A stretch of DNA of 17,771 nucleotides, taken from positions 1-17,771 of the forward strand of contig MGYR01000064.1 of NCBI GenBank assembly GCA_001801825.1, given 5' to 3'. The position numbers were made by a program, and so were the translations under genes. Every line of letters starts with the position of its first letter. The first letter of the stretch is position 1. The stretch comes from Gammaproteobacteria bacterium RIFCSPLOWO2_02_FULL_56_15 (GTDB lineage: Bacteria > Pseudomonadota > Gammaproteobacteria > Eutrophobiales > Eutrophobiaceae). Of this stretch, positions 8,601 to 16,389 are shown piece by piece. Under the pieces are notes generated by a model. The model ran no database searches, was not told the DNA's origin, and saw nothing but the letters and a program-made list of their open reading frames with translations.

Positions 8601-9479
8601 TCAGGACTTTGCCTGGGCCATCACTTCCTCCACAAAATTATCCACCTTCCTCTCTATTCCTTCCCCTACCTCGTAGCGAACGAAGCCCAGGACCTCGGCT
8701 GAATTGGTCCGCAACACGGATTCCACCGTCTGATCGGGATCCTTGACGAAAGGCTGCCCCAGGAGGGTAATCTCGCCGATAAATTTCCTGATCCTGCCAT
8801 TGACCATCTTTTTGACAATCTCGGCAGGCTTGCCGCTGTCAGCGGCCTGTACAGTGTAGATATCCTTTTCCCGCGCCAGCATATCAACGGGGATCCCAGC
8901 CTCGTTAACGCAGACGGGCCTGCTGGCCGCTATATGCATCGCAATATCCTTGGCCAGTTCCGGGTCACCGCCATCCATATCCACCAGGACGCCGATACGA
9001 GTTCCATGGAGATAAATTCCCATGTTATCACCCTTGCAATGGATTACCTCGAATCTGCGAACGCTGATGTTCTCACCGATCCTGGCCACCAGTTCCATAC
9101 GCTCCGCCTCGAGTGTCCGGTCGCTCCCGGCTGCAAGTTTCTTCAACTCATCCAGATCAGCCGGTTGCATGGATTCGACGAAATCAGCAACCCGTTTGGC
9201 AAAACCCTGAAAACTAGCGTCTTTTGCCACGAAATCCGTCTCGCAATTGACTTCCACGATCGCCGCGCGGTTGGCTTCAGCATCCTGTTTAATCAGTATG
9301 ATCCCCTCGGCAGCAATACGGCCCGCCTTTTTTTCCGCCTTGGCGACCCCGGATTTGCGCATGGCCTCGATAGCCGTCTCTATGTTCCCACCGGTCTCTT
9401 GCAACGCTTTCTTGCATTCCATCATGCCGGAGCCGGTACGCTCCCGTAACTCTTTGACTAATGAAGCTGTAATCTGCAT
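8601..9479 (-). CDS. tsf: Elongation factor Ts
   Basis: EF-Ts is the guanine-nucleotide exchange factor of EF-Tu. The N-terminal UBA-like domain (VKELRERTGSGMMECKKAL) contacts EF-Tu. The signature EVNCETDFVAKD follows near residue 80, and two core alpha/beta subdomains cover the rest. The 292 residues match the family (about 283 in E. coli). The ATG at 9479 is 7 nt downstream of the rpsB stop, so the classical rpsB-tsf pair is intact and probably co-regulated from the rpsB leader. Confidence 0.98.
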   Translation of the reverse strand: MQITASLVKELRERTGSGMMECKKALQETGGNIETAIEAMRKSGVAKAEKKAGRIAAEGIILIKQDAEANRAAIVEVNCETDFVAKDASFQGFAKRVADFVESMQPADLDELKKLAAGSDRTLEAERMELVARIGENISVRRFEVIHCKGDNMGIYLHGTRIGVLVDMDGGDPELAKDIAMHIAASRPVCVNEAGIPVDMLAREKDIYTVQAADSGKPAEIVKKMVNGRIRKFIGEITLLGQPFVKDPDQTVESVLRTNSAEVLGFVRYEVGEGIERKVDNFVEEVMAQAKS

Positions 9480-9486
9480 TTCAGGT

Positions 9487-10521
9487 TTACCCTTGCGTAT
9501 TCTCTTTGGTTGGAGTCTTTGCCCTGTCAGTGCCGGCTACCGCAGTGGTCTTCCTGGCAACTTTCTTGCGCACCAGCTTTCTGCCGGATTCTGCAGCTTT
9601 TGTCTTCAGCGCCTTTTCCCCGTCGACCGCATCCACGCTATCCGTGGCGCTATCCAGAACCCGGGTTTTTACTGCCGCATCATCTTCGCCCAGAGCCTCA
9701 GGCATGGCGGCTTTCCTGCGGGTCATCTTCTTGCGGGTTTGGGTCTTGGACTTGCGGACCTTGTCGTCCACCACCGGAGTGCCGGATTCATCAAGTTCGA
9801 CGAAATCATCCGCTGCCTGGTCATCCGGAAGATGGGCGACCGAACTGCGTCCGTCACGAATGGCATCCGCCATAATCCTTGCGTACAGCCGAATGGAACG
9901 AATCGCATCATCATTCCCTGGAATGATGTAGTCCACACCCTTGGGGCTGTTATTGCTGTCCACCACTCCAATCACCGGTATATTGAGCTTCACAGCCTCG
10001 CTGACCGCGATATCCTCGAAGCCGACATCGATGATAAACAAGGCATCGGGGAGAATCGGCATCTCCTTGATACCGCCCAGACTTAGCTTGAGCTTCTGTA
10101 ACTCCCGATTCAGGCCTTGCGTTTCCTTTTTACTCATTCGCTCAATCGAACCACTGGAGAACATTTCTTCCAGCAATTTCAGCCGGTTGATCGACTGTTT
10201 CACCGTTTTGAAGTTGGTCAAAAGCCCACCCAGCCAGCGCTTGTTGACATAGGGCATAGCGCAGCGTTGTGCTTCTTCCTCTATGATCTTCTGAGCCGCC
10301 CGCTTGGTGCCGACAAAGAGAATTTTGGCTTTCTTCGCAGCCAATTTGCCTGCGAAATTGATTGCATCATTGAACAGTGGGAGAGTGGTTTCAAGGTTGA
10401 TGATATGAATTTTGTTGCGCTGCCCGAACAGGTACGGTGCCATTTGCGGGTTCCAGTACCGGGTCTGGTGGCCAAAATGAACACCGGCCTCCAACATTTC
10501 ACGCATGGTGACAGTTGACAT
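9487..10521 (-). CDS. rpsB: Ribosomal protein S2 with a long basic C-terminal extension
   Basis: The first 240 residues are a standard bacterial S2 of the 30S subunit: MREMLEAGVHFGHQTRYWNP at the start, then YVNKRWLGGLLTNFKT, PDALFIIDV and PVIGVVDSNNSP. The start is the ATG at 10521, set by AAAGGAG 6 nt upstream. An ATG 26 codons further upstream is not used, because that stretch is leader. The protein is 344 residues, about 100 longer than E. coli S2 (241). The extra C-terminus (about residues 245-344) is low-complexity and rich in Lys, Arg, Ala and Thr, with clusters such as RKKMTRRKAA and RKLVRKKVARKTTA separated by an acidic patch. Such a tail probably lies on the ribosome surface; its function is unknown. 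Confidence 0.97.
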   Translation of the reverse strand: MSTVTMREMLEAGVHFGHQTRYWNPQMAPYLFGQRNKIHIINLETTLPLFNDAINFAGKLAAKKAKILFVGTKRAAQKIIEEEAQRCAMPYVNKRWLGGLLTNFKTVKQSINRLKLLEEMFSSGSIERMSKKETQGLNRELQKLKLSLGGIKEMPILPDALFIIDVGFEDIAVSEAVKLNIPVIGVVDSNNSPKGVDYIIPGNDDAIRSIRLYARIMADAIRDGRSSVAHLPDDQAADDFVELDESGTPVVDDKVRKSKTQTRKKMTRRKAAMPEALGEDDAAVKTRVLDSATDSVDAVDGEKALKTKAAESGRKLVRKKVARKTTAVAGTDRAKTPTKENTQG

Positions 10522-10640
10522 GTGGATCTCCTTTAGGGTTAAGCCTCCGCACGGCGCATGCAGTAACCCGGAACCGGAAGTCCCAGGCACCCCCTGCACG
10601 GCTCATCTGTGCGTGTGAGTTTAGTGTTTGCGTAATTCGC
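10522..10640 (-). promoter_or_regulatory. rpsB 5' leader with SD-proximal hairpin (candidate S2 autoregulation site)
   Basis: The leader contains a perfect 6-bp inverted repeat, GGGTTA (10569-10564 in the transcript) with TAACCC (10541-10536). It closes a 22-nt region that ends just 1 nt before the AAAGGAG ribosome site (10534-10528). A second pair, TGCAG/CTGCA (10598-10594 with 10563-10559), competes with or precedes it. S2-mediated feedback on the rpsB-tsf leader is established in E. coli and has been described as conserved in gammaproteobacteria. That this leader works the same way is inferred from position and these stems. Confidence 0.4.
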
Positions 10641-10646
10641 GGGCGC

Positions 10647-10675
10647 TTTATACCATAGTTGGCCTGTCCCAACAA
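10647..10675 (-). promoter_or_regulatory. Probable rpsB-tsf promoter with GC-rich discriminator
   Basis: On the minus strand a TATAAA -10 element (10652-10647) lies 17 bp downstream of a weak -35 TTGTTG (10675-10670). Directly after the -10 comes GCGCCCGCG, a GC-rich discriminator of the kind found at stringently controlled ribosomal promoters. The predicted start near 10640 would give a leader of about 120 nt before rpsB. This is read from sequence pattern only. Confidence 0.55.
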
Positions 10676-10745
10676 ATCGGAACCGTTACCGGACCAGCAG
10701 GCTGATGTATGTATTCGCCCACATTTCCTTACCACCATCGGCTAA

Positions 10746-10751
10746 TATAAT
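10746..10751 (+). promoter_or_regulatory. Possible -10 element for map-glnD
   Basis: A perfect TATAAT lies on the plus strand 121 bp before the map start, in the 350-bp divergent region. The -35 region about 17 bp upstream (around 10723-10729, ATTTCCT) matches poorly. It may be a real but weak promoter or a chance match in an AT-rich patch. Between it and map sits a strong ribosome-site-like AAGGAGGAG (10806-10814) with no ATG, GTG or TTG at the right distance. Confidence 0.4.
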
Positions 10752-10871
10752 ATCGCCACTTCGCCGCTTCTTCAGACAATGTCGGTTCTGCCTTCGTGAA
10801 TCGGCCAAGGAGGAGTATTTATCAAGCACCTATACATTTACTGAAAATTCAAATAGTTATCACCAACGGGC

Positions 10872-11639
10872 ATGGCAGTGAATATTAAAAATAGCGCCGA
10901 AATAAATAGCATGAGAGTCGCGGGACGTCTGGCTGCCAGGGTGCTGGAATACATTGAGCCCCATGTGCGGCCCGGTATAAGCACAGAAAGCCTGAATGAA
11001 ATTTGCCACCGCTTCATCACGGAAGATCTACAGGCCATCCCGGCTCCACTCAACTATCGTGGCTTTCCCAAATCCATCTGTACCTCGATCAATCACGTTG
11101 TCTGTCACGGGATCCCTGGTCCAAAAAAATTGAAAGACGGAGACATCATCAACATTGACATCACCGTAATCAAGGATGGATTTCATGGGGATACCAGCAA
11201 GATGTTTCTGGTGGGAGAACCTCCCGTCCGCGCAAAACGCCTGGTGGAGATTACTCATGAATGCCTCTGGCAGGCTATTCGTATGGTCCGGCCGGGCATC
11301 CGGCTGGGAGATATCGGTCACACCATCCAGCATTATGCCGAATCCCACAACTGCTCCGTAGTCAGAGAATATTGCGGTCACGGAATCGGCATGGAATTCC
11401 ATGAAGATCCCCAGGTACTGCATTATGGCGACCCTGGAACCGGACTGGTGTTGGAAGCCGGCCTGACCTTTACCATAGAACCCATGATCAATGCGGGGAA
11501 AAGACACGTCAGGCTGCTCCAGGATAACTGGACGGTGGTCACCCGGGATCATTCCCTCTCGGCTCAGTGGGAACATACGGTACTCGTCACAGACTGTGGC
11601 TATGAGGTCCTGACCCTGCGCGAGGATGAAGCACCGTGA
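10872..11639 (+). CDS. map: Methionine aminopeptidase type I
   Basis: Map removes the initiator methionine from nascent proteins. All five metal ligands of the pita-bread fold are visible: D96 (IDITV), D107 (HGDTS), H170 (CGHGIGMEFHEDP), E203 (TIEPM) and E234 (QWEHTV). The substrate-contact histidine H79 is in VVCHGIPG. The 255 residues fit type Ia enzymes. The ATG at 10872 has only a weak Shine-Dalgarno (ACGGG). The gene is divergent from rpsB and overlaps glnD by 4 nt (GTGA), the usual map-glnD arrangement. Confidence 0.98.
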   Translation: MAVNIKNSAEINSMRVAGRLAARVLEYIEPHVRPGISTESLNEICHRFITEDLQAIPAPLNYRGFPKSICTSINHVVCHGIPGPKKLKDGDIINIDITVIKDGFHGDTSKMFLVGEPPVRAKRLVEITHECLWQAIRMVRPGIRLGDIGHTIQHYAESHNCSVVREYCGHGIGMEFHEDPQVLHYGDPGTGLVLEAGLTFTIEPMINAGKRHVRLLQDNWTVVTRDHSLSAQWEHTVLVTDCGYEVLTLREDEAP

Positions 11640-14299
11640 GCATGTGGTATGACAATATAGGCGATCCAGCTCTATTCAACCGGGAAGAGTTTCTGCAGGC
11701 ATTGCAGTCGAGCGACAACCGGATCGAAGTATTCCGGGACCGGATACTGAACTGCAACCAGTACCTGATAGAGGAATTCGACAAGGGTCATCCGATCAAG
11801 CAATTGTTGTACAAGCGTGCCTGGTTCATCGACCAGTTGCTGACCCATGCCTGGCAATCCTTCCTCGATGAAGGCAATCTCGCACTGGTAGCGGTGGGTG
11901 GTTACGGCCGGGGGGAATTGCACCCTTCTTCCGACATCGACATCATGATTCTGACCAAGTCACGGATCAAGGCAGCCACCCAGAAGCAGATAGAATCCTA
12001 CATCACTTTTCTGTGGGATGTGGGTTTCAATGTGGGTCACAGTGTCCGGAGCATCAAGGACTGCTACAAAGAGGCCCGTGCCGATGTCACCATCACGACC
12101 AACCTGATGGAATCCCGACTGATTACCGGGGAACGAAATTTGTTCAATGACATGATTAAGGTGACCGGACCTGGAAGCATCTGGTCTCCCAGGAAGTTTT
12201 TCCAGGCCAAACTTGCCGAACAGATGGCACGTCACAGGAAATACGATGACACGGATTACAAGCTGGAACCCAATATCAAGGAAGGTCCGGGGGGATTACG
12301 GGATATCCAGACCATTGACTGGGTGGCCAAGCGCCAATTCGGCGCCACGCGGCTGAGCCAACTCGTCGATCACGGCTTCCTGACCACCAGTGAATACAAT
12401 ACGCTCGCTGCCGGCCGTGCCTTCCTGTGGCATGTACGCTTTGCCCTGCACGTCATGACCGGGCGGAGGGAAGACAGGCTGCTCTTCGACCACCAGCGCA
12501 GCGTTGCCAAGGTTTTCGGCTACGAATCCGAAGATAACAGCGCCGTCGAGCAATTCATGAAGAATTATTACAAGACGGTCCGGGAACTGAACCGGCTCAA
12601 TGAAATGCTGCTGCAACATTTCCAGGAAGCGATTCTGTATGCCCGGCGGAAGGAAAGGATCATACCCGTCAACAAGCGCTTCCAGATCCGCAATGATTTT
12701 CTCGAAGTCTGCAATGACCGAATCTTCAAACTATACCCGATGGCCCTGCTGGAATTGTTTCTGATCATGCAACAGCATCCTCAAATCAAGGGTGTACGCG
12801 CCAGCACCATCCGTCTAATCCGCGAGAATCTGCGGCTGATCGATACCAAATTCCGCAACGACCTGAGTAACCAAACCCTTTTTCTTGAGATCACCCGGCA
12901 ACCGAAACGGGTCGGCCATGAATTACGCCGGATGCACCGCTACGGGGTTCTGGGCGCCTATCTACCTGTATTCGCGCGGATTGAGGGATTGATGCAGTTC
13001 GATCTGTTCCATATCTACACGGTGGACGAACACATCCTCTTCGTCATTCAGAATATGCGTCTGCTTGGCCAGGAGGAATACTTGGAAAAATTTCCCCATT
13101 GCCGCAAGCTGCTGCGCTCCATACCCAAACAGGAACTGCTCTACCTGGCGGGGATCTTCCATGACATCGCCAAGGGAAGAGACGAAGGGAGTCACTCAGA
13201 ACTGGGGGCGGAAGATGCCCTTGAGTTCTGCCGCAAACACCGCATGCCGGAATTTGACTGCAAACTGGTGGCATGGCTGGTGAGAAATCACCTGATCATG
13301 TCCCGAACGGCGCAACGAAAGGATATCAACGCCCCGGATGTGATCAACACCTTCGCTGCACAGATGGGTGATGTCATGCACCTGCAATACCTGTATTTGC
13401 TCACCTTAGCCGATATCACTGGGACCAATCCCAAGATTTGGAACAACTGGAAGGCCTCTTTAATCGCGGAATTATTCCTCAAGACCTTGCGGGCTCTGCG
13501 GCGCGGACTGGAAAACCCCATCGACAAGAATGAACGCATCCGAGAAGTAAAAAACCAGGCGCTCGAACTGATCGGTGATTCCAGGTACCGGGGAATGGAA
13601 CTGGAGGACTTCTGGTCCTCCCTGGGTGATGATTACTTTATCCGTTACTCGGCAGAGGAGATCGCCTGGCAAACGCAGGCAATCGTCCGCGCCAAAGAAA
13701 ACAAGTTACCTATTATCTCAATCCAGGAAGCAACCATCCGCGGCGGCACGGGGATATTCATCTATATGCATAATCACAAAGGCATCTTTTCCCGCGCCAC
13801 CAGCGCCATGGGGCATCTCGGCCTGAATATCGTCGATGCCAGGATTATTATATCGGCTCATGGGTATACCCTCGACACCTATATCGTGCTTGAGGAATCC
13901 GGAGAAAACGTGCATGGAAGAGAACGCCTGAAAGAGATCCGTGACGTAATCAAACAGGCCCTGGGTGCACTGGATAAACCAGTCAAGCTAATCAACCGTA
14001 TCAAATCGCGCAAAATACGTAACTTTCCCATCCCTTCCCAAGTCAACTTCTCCCAGGATCAGGCCAATAACCATACAATAATGGAAGTCATCGCCACGGA
14101 TAGACCAGGATTCCTCTCCCGGATTGGTTTAGCCTTTGAGGACCGCGAAATCAGCCTGAAGACCGCCAAGGTCGCCACCTTCGGAGAACGTGTCGAGGAT
14201 ATCTTTTTCATCACCGACCACAATAACAACATGATCACCGATGAGAAGCGAATCCAGGCCCTGCAAGACTCTATTATTGAGTCCTTGGAGCAATTCTGA
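11636..14299 (+). CDS. glnD: Bifunctional uridylyltransferase/uridylyl-removing enzyme GlnD
   Basis: GlnD senses glutamine and adds or removes UMP on PII proteins (GlnB/GlnK), setting nitrogen assimilation. The 887 residues match the family (about 890). The nucleotidyltransferase domain has the motif GGYGRGELHPSSDID at residues 88-102. The conserved segment GPGGLRDIQTIDW lies near residue 220. The HD hydrolase domain (uridylyl-removing) contains FHDIAKGRDEGSHSELGAED at about 507-526. Two C-terminal ACT domains follow (about 703-780 and 812-887; GIFIYMHNHKGIFSRAT and RPGFLSRIGLAF). The start is GTG at 11636, overlapping the map stop. The ATG two codons later (11642) is an alternative. Confidence 0.98.
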   Translation: MSMWYDNIGDPALFNREEFLQALQSSDNRIEVFRDRILNCNQYLIEEFDKGHPIKQLLYKRAWFIDQLLTHAWQSFLDEGNLALVAVGGYGRGELHPSSDIDIMILTKSRIKAATQKQIESYITFLWDVGFNVGHSVRSIKDCYKEARADVTITTNLMESRLITGERNLFNDMIKVTGPGSIWSPRKFFQAKLAEQMARHRKYDDTDYKLEPNIKEGPGGLRDIQTIDWVAKRQFGATRLSQLVDHGFLTTSEYNTLAAGRAFLWHVRFALHVMTGRREDRLLFDHQRSVAKVFGYESEDNSAVEQFMKNYYKTVRELNRLNEMLLQHFQEAILYARRKERIIPVNKRFQIRNDFLEVCNDRIFKLYPMALLELFLIMQQHPQIKGVRASTIRLIRENLRLIDTKFRNDLSNQTLFLEITRQPKRVGHELRRMHRYGVLGAYLPVFARIEGLMQFDLFHIYTVDEHILFVIQNMRLLGQEEYLEKFPHCRKLLRSIPKQELLYLAGIFHDIAKGRDEGSHSELGAEDALEFCRKHRMPEFDCKLVAWLVRNHLIMSRTAQRKDINAPDVINTFAAQMGDVMHLQYLYLLTLADITGTNPKIWNNWKASLIAELFLKTLRALRRGLENPIDKNERIREVKNQALELIGDSRYRGMELEDFWSSLGDDYFIRYSAEEIAWQTQAIVRAKENKLPIISIQEATIRGGTGIFIYMHNHKGIFSRATSAMGHLGLNIVDARIIISAHGYTLDTYIVLEESGENVHGRERLKEIRDVIKQALGALDKPVKLINRIKSRKIRNFPIPSQVNFSQDQANNHTIMEVIATDRPGFLSRIGLAFEDREISLKTAKVATFGERVEDIFFITDHNNNMITDEKRIQALQDSIIESLEQF

Positions 14300-14319
14300 T
14301 CAATCAATCAGGTTCTTAC

Positions 14320-14991
14320 ATGCAGATACCCGCGCCCAGAACCGAGGCGGAACTGCTCAACAGGGCTGCCGCCCTTGCCGGGAAATCGCTCTGGCAACTC
14401 GCTGAAACCAGGCAAGTTCCTGTGCCTGCAAGACAGAAACAGGCCAAGGGCTGGATCGGCGCACTGATGGAAAACTGTCTTGGGGCCACGGGATCGTCCC
14501 TCCCGGTGCCGGACTTCCGGGAAATCCAGGTCGAGTTGAAGACACTCCCCATCAATCATCTGGGCAAACCCCGTGAATCCACCTACGTATGCACGGTGCC
14601 GTTGACCCGCGAGGCTATCACGTCCTGGGACCATTCCGTGGTCAGGCTTAAACTCACCCGTGTCCTCTGGATACCCGTGGAGGCCGATCCGTCCATCCCC
14701 CTGCCCCGGCGCCGCGTAGGCAATGCTTTTATTTGGTCCCCGGATCCTGACGAGGAGCAACAATTGAGGGCGGATTGGGAAGAATTGACCGAGATGATCT
14801 GCCTGGGCGAACTGGACTATATCAATGCCCGTTTTGGCGAGGTGCTGCAGATTCGGCCGAAGGCGGCCAATGCCCGCGCCAGGACCCGGGCCTGCACCGA
14901 TGAAGGCGAATGGGGGACTACTGTACCCAGGGGTTTTTATCTCCGTCCGACCTTTACCTACCGTATACTCCAGAGACACAGTGGATGTTAA
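14320..14991 (+). CDS. mutH: MutH, GATC-specific mismatch-repair endonuclease
   Basis: MutH nicks the unmethylated strand at hemimethylated GATC when activated by MutS-MutL. The PD-(D/E)XK-type catalytic residues have the family spacing: D65 (PDFREI), E72 and K74 (VELKTLP). Other conserved blocks are KGWIGALMENCLGA, KLTRVLWIPVE, RRVGNAFIWSP, DWEELTEMI, EVLQIRPKAANA and LPRGFYL-like VPRGFYL. The 223 residues match E. coli (229). Its presence implies a Dam methylase elsewhere in the genome. It starts 20 nt after glnD and is likely co-transcribed. This is not the E. coli location of mutH. Confidence 0.97.
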   Translation: MQIPAPRTEAELLNRAAALAGKSLWQLAETRQVPVPARQKQAKGWIGALMENCLGATGSSLPVPDFREIQVELKTLPINHLGKPRESTYVCTVPLTREAITSWDHSVVRLKLTRVLWIPVEADPSIPLPRRRVGNAFIWSPDPDEEQQLRADWEELTEMICLGELDYINARFGEVLQIRPKAANARARTRACTDEGEWGTTVPRGFYLRPTFTYRILQRHSGC

Positions 14992-15067
14992 GGATGTACA
15001 AGGATTGCCTGCCTTATCCCCGCCAGCTAATTGCGGTCCCGGCATTTTGCAGGATCGGCAAGCATCA

Positions 15068-16075
15068 ATGTTCCGGGGAACGCCGTTGAATACGCAGGAT
15101 AGGGAAACAGTGTCTCCGCATCGATTATGCGTCGCACCCATGATGACCCATACGGATCGACATTTCCGGTATTTTCTGCGCTTGATGTCACGCCGGATCC
15201 GGCTGTATACCGAGATGATATCCACAGGGGCCCTCCTCCATGGGAACTGTCGGCAAATGCTGGCCTTTGATCCTGTGGAACATCCCATAGGGATCCAGCT
15301 CGGCGGCAGTGACCCGTCGGAGCTGGTCGAATGCGCGGTCCTGGCGGAATCCTCCGGTTATGACGAAATCAACCTGAATGCAGGATGTCCCAGTGGTCGG
15401 GTACAGGCCGGGCGCTTCGGCGCCTGCCTGATGCTGGAACCAGAGACCGTGGCGGAATGCGTACGCGCCATTCGGGCGCGGGTTCGACTCCCGCTAACCG
15501 TAAAATGCCGGATCGGTGTCGATGAAAGCGACGATCACCCATTTCTCAGCCGTTTCGTCTCTACGGTAAGTGAAGCCGGGTGTACTTGCTTCATGATCCA
15601 CGCCCGCAAGGCGTGGTTAATGGGCCTGAGCCCGCGCCAGAATCGGGAGGTGCCTGCCCTGAACTACGACATGGTCTACCGTATCAAACAGGATTTTCCC
15701 TCCCTGGAGATTATCCTGAACGGTGGGGTCGCCCATATGAAAGACCTTGAGAAACACTACCATCATGTTGATGGCGTAATGATCGGACGCGCAGCCTGCC
15801 AAAACCCCTACATGCTGGCCTGCGCGGATCGCCTTGTATTCGGTGAAAACCACCCTGTGCCGGACCGGAAAGAGGTATTCAGGCAGTACCTCGATTACGT
15901 GGAACAGGGTGTGGAACAGGGCGTATCTCTTAGCCGGATGTTACGCAATATCACCGGTTTGTTTCAGGGTCAGTCCGGCGCCCGCAAATTCCGACGTTAT
16001 CTGGGTGAAAGCATGCATTGCGAGAAAGTGGATGCAAAGCATCTACGGAAGGCGCTTGACCTGATCCAGGCCTGA
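15068..16075 (+). CDS. dusA: tRNA-dihydrouridine(20/20a) synthase DusA
   Basis: DusA is an FMN- and NADPH-dependent enzyme reducing uridine 20/20a in the tRNA D-loop. The TIM-barrel shows QLGGSDPSEL, INLNAGCPSGRVQ with catalytic Cys107, FGACLM, VKCRIGVDESDD, FMIHARKAWLMGLSP with NREVPALNYD, and the FMN-binding ILNGGV and DGVMIGRAA. The C-terminal helical domain has GLFQGQSGARKFRRYL. These identify DusA rather than DusB or DusC. The frame is open far upstream into mutH. The ATG at 15068 gives 335 residues. A GTG at 15110 has the better ribosome site (AGGG, 5 nt away), would give 321 residues, and may be the true start. The N-terminal loop reads APMMTHTDRH, where many DusA proteins have D-W before T-D. 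Confidence 0.95.
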   Translation: MFRGTPLNTQDRETVSPHRLCVAPMMTHTDRHFRYFLRLMSRRIRLYTEMISTGALLHGNCRQMLAFDPVEHPIGIQLGGSDPSELVECAVLAESSGYDEINLNAGCPSGRVQAGRFGACLMLEPETVAECVRAIRARVRLPLTVKCRIGVDESDDHPFLSRFVSTVSEAGCTCFMIHARKAWLMGLSPRQNREVPALNYDMVYRIKQDFPSLEIILNGGVAHMKDLEKHYHHVDGVMIGRAACQNPYMLACADRLVFGENHPVPDRKEVFRQYLDYVEQGVEQGVSLSRMLRNITGLFQGQSGARKFRRYLGESMHCEKVDAKHLRKALDLIQA

Positions 16076-16118
16076 TTTGGGTTGTACTCTGTGTTTTGTT
16101 TGCCCGGTATATTCGGCA

Positions 16119-16140
16119 GCATCCCACCGGGCCGGGATGT
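16119..16140. terminator. Hairpin 3' of dusA, possible weak terminator
   Basis: Forty-odd bases after the dusA stop, CATCCC (16120-16125) pairs perfectly with GGGATG (16134-16139) around an 8-nt loop. The same segment can form an alternative stem, CCCGGT (16103-16108) with ACCGGG (16126-16131). Neither is followed by a run of T on either strand, so a classic intrinsic terminator is not supported. I list it as a structure that may end or protect the dusA transcript. Confidence 0.3.
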
Positions 16141-16191
16141 GTTAAGCCAGTTCGACTGTCCCTGCCTGATTACCCTGAAAAATAGCGTATA

Positions 16192-16242
16192 ACCCGGACA
16201 TATACCAGCGGGCCGCAATTAACCAATTAAAGCAATCCGGGT
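16192..16242. repeat. Inverted repeat in the host part of the dusA-FKBP spacer
   Basis: ACCCGGA (16192-16198) is the exact reverse complement of TCCGGGT (16236-16242), enclosing 37 nt that include AATTAACCAATTAA. It lies outside the inserted element described below. No function can be assigned. The rest of 16141-16310 holds no gene I recognise. Confidence 0.4.
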
Positions 16243-16310
16243 CAAACCACTGGAGCATCACACGGAAGCCGAAGCGGCGGGAATTGTTCGCCGTTTTTGG
16301 ATTTAGGTCT

Positions 16311-16318
16311 TTTTTTGG
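16311..16318. repeat. Left copy of putative target-site duplication (TTTTTTGG)
   Basis: This octamer directly abuts the left arm of the 382-bp element and matches the octamer abutting the right arm exactly. It is partly a T run, so a chance match is possible. However, the exact placement at both arm boundaries argues for a real duplication. Confidence 0.55.
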
Positions 16319-16362
16319 GGCTCCTCGGCAGAATTTGTGGGTATATGGAGGACTACTGTTGT

Positions 16363-16389
16363 TCTCGCCAAGCCGCCAAGCACGCCAAG
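16363..16389 (-). repeat. CTTGGCG-type repeat, left-arm copy (inverted relative to the other two)
   Basis: Read on the minus strand, this 27-bp unit is CTTGGCG, TG, CTTGGCG, G, CTTGGCG, AGA. It is the perfect reverse complement of the copy at 16539-16565, 149 bp away. It forms part of the left arm of the mobile element. Confidence 0.85.

Noticed and set aside
9247..10086. A 279-codon plus-strand open frame across tsf and rpsB
   Set aside because: It lies antisense to two certain genes, has no recognisable domain or ribosome site, and is probably a shadow.
14308..15288. A 326-codon open frame on the minus strand antisense to mutH and the dusA start
   Set aside because: It fully overlaps well-supported mutH on the other strand, shows no family resemblance, and reads as a codon-bias shadow rich in Gly, Arg and Pro.
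16186..16248. The ACCCGGA/TCCGGGT hairpin considered as an integron attC site
   Set aside because: The flanking core sites do not match the RYYYAAC/GTTRRRY pattern and there is no integrase or cassette array.
16142..16318. Protein-like tail of the GxxExxY remnant frame outside the mobile element
   Set aside because: It reads plausibly as peptide but lies beyond the element boundary, matches no family I know, and has no start of its own, so I do not call it a gene.
16308..16320. T run at 16310-16316 as an intrinsic terminator for dusA
   Set aside because: No GC-rich stem directly precedes it, and it is better explained as the target-site copy beside the element.
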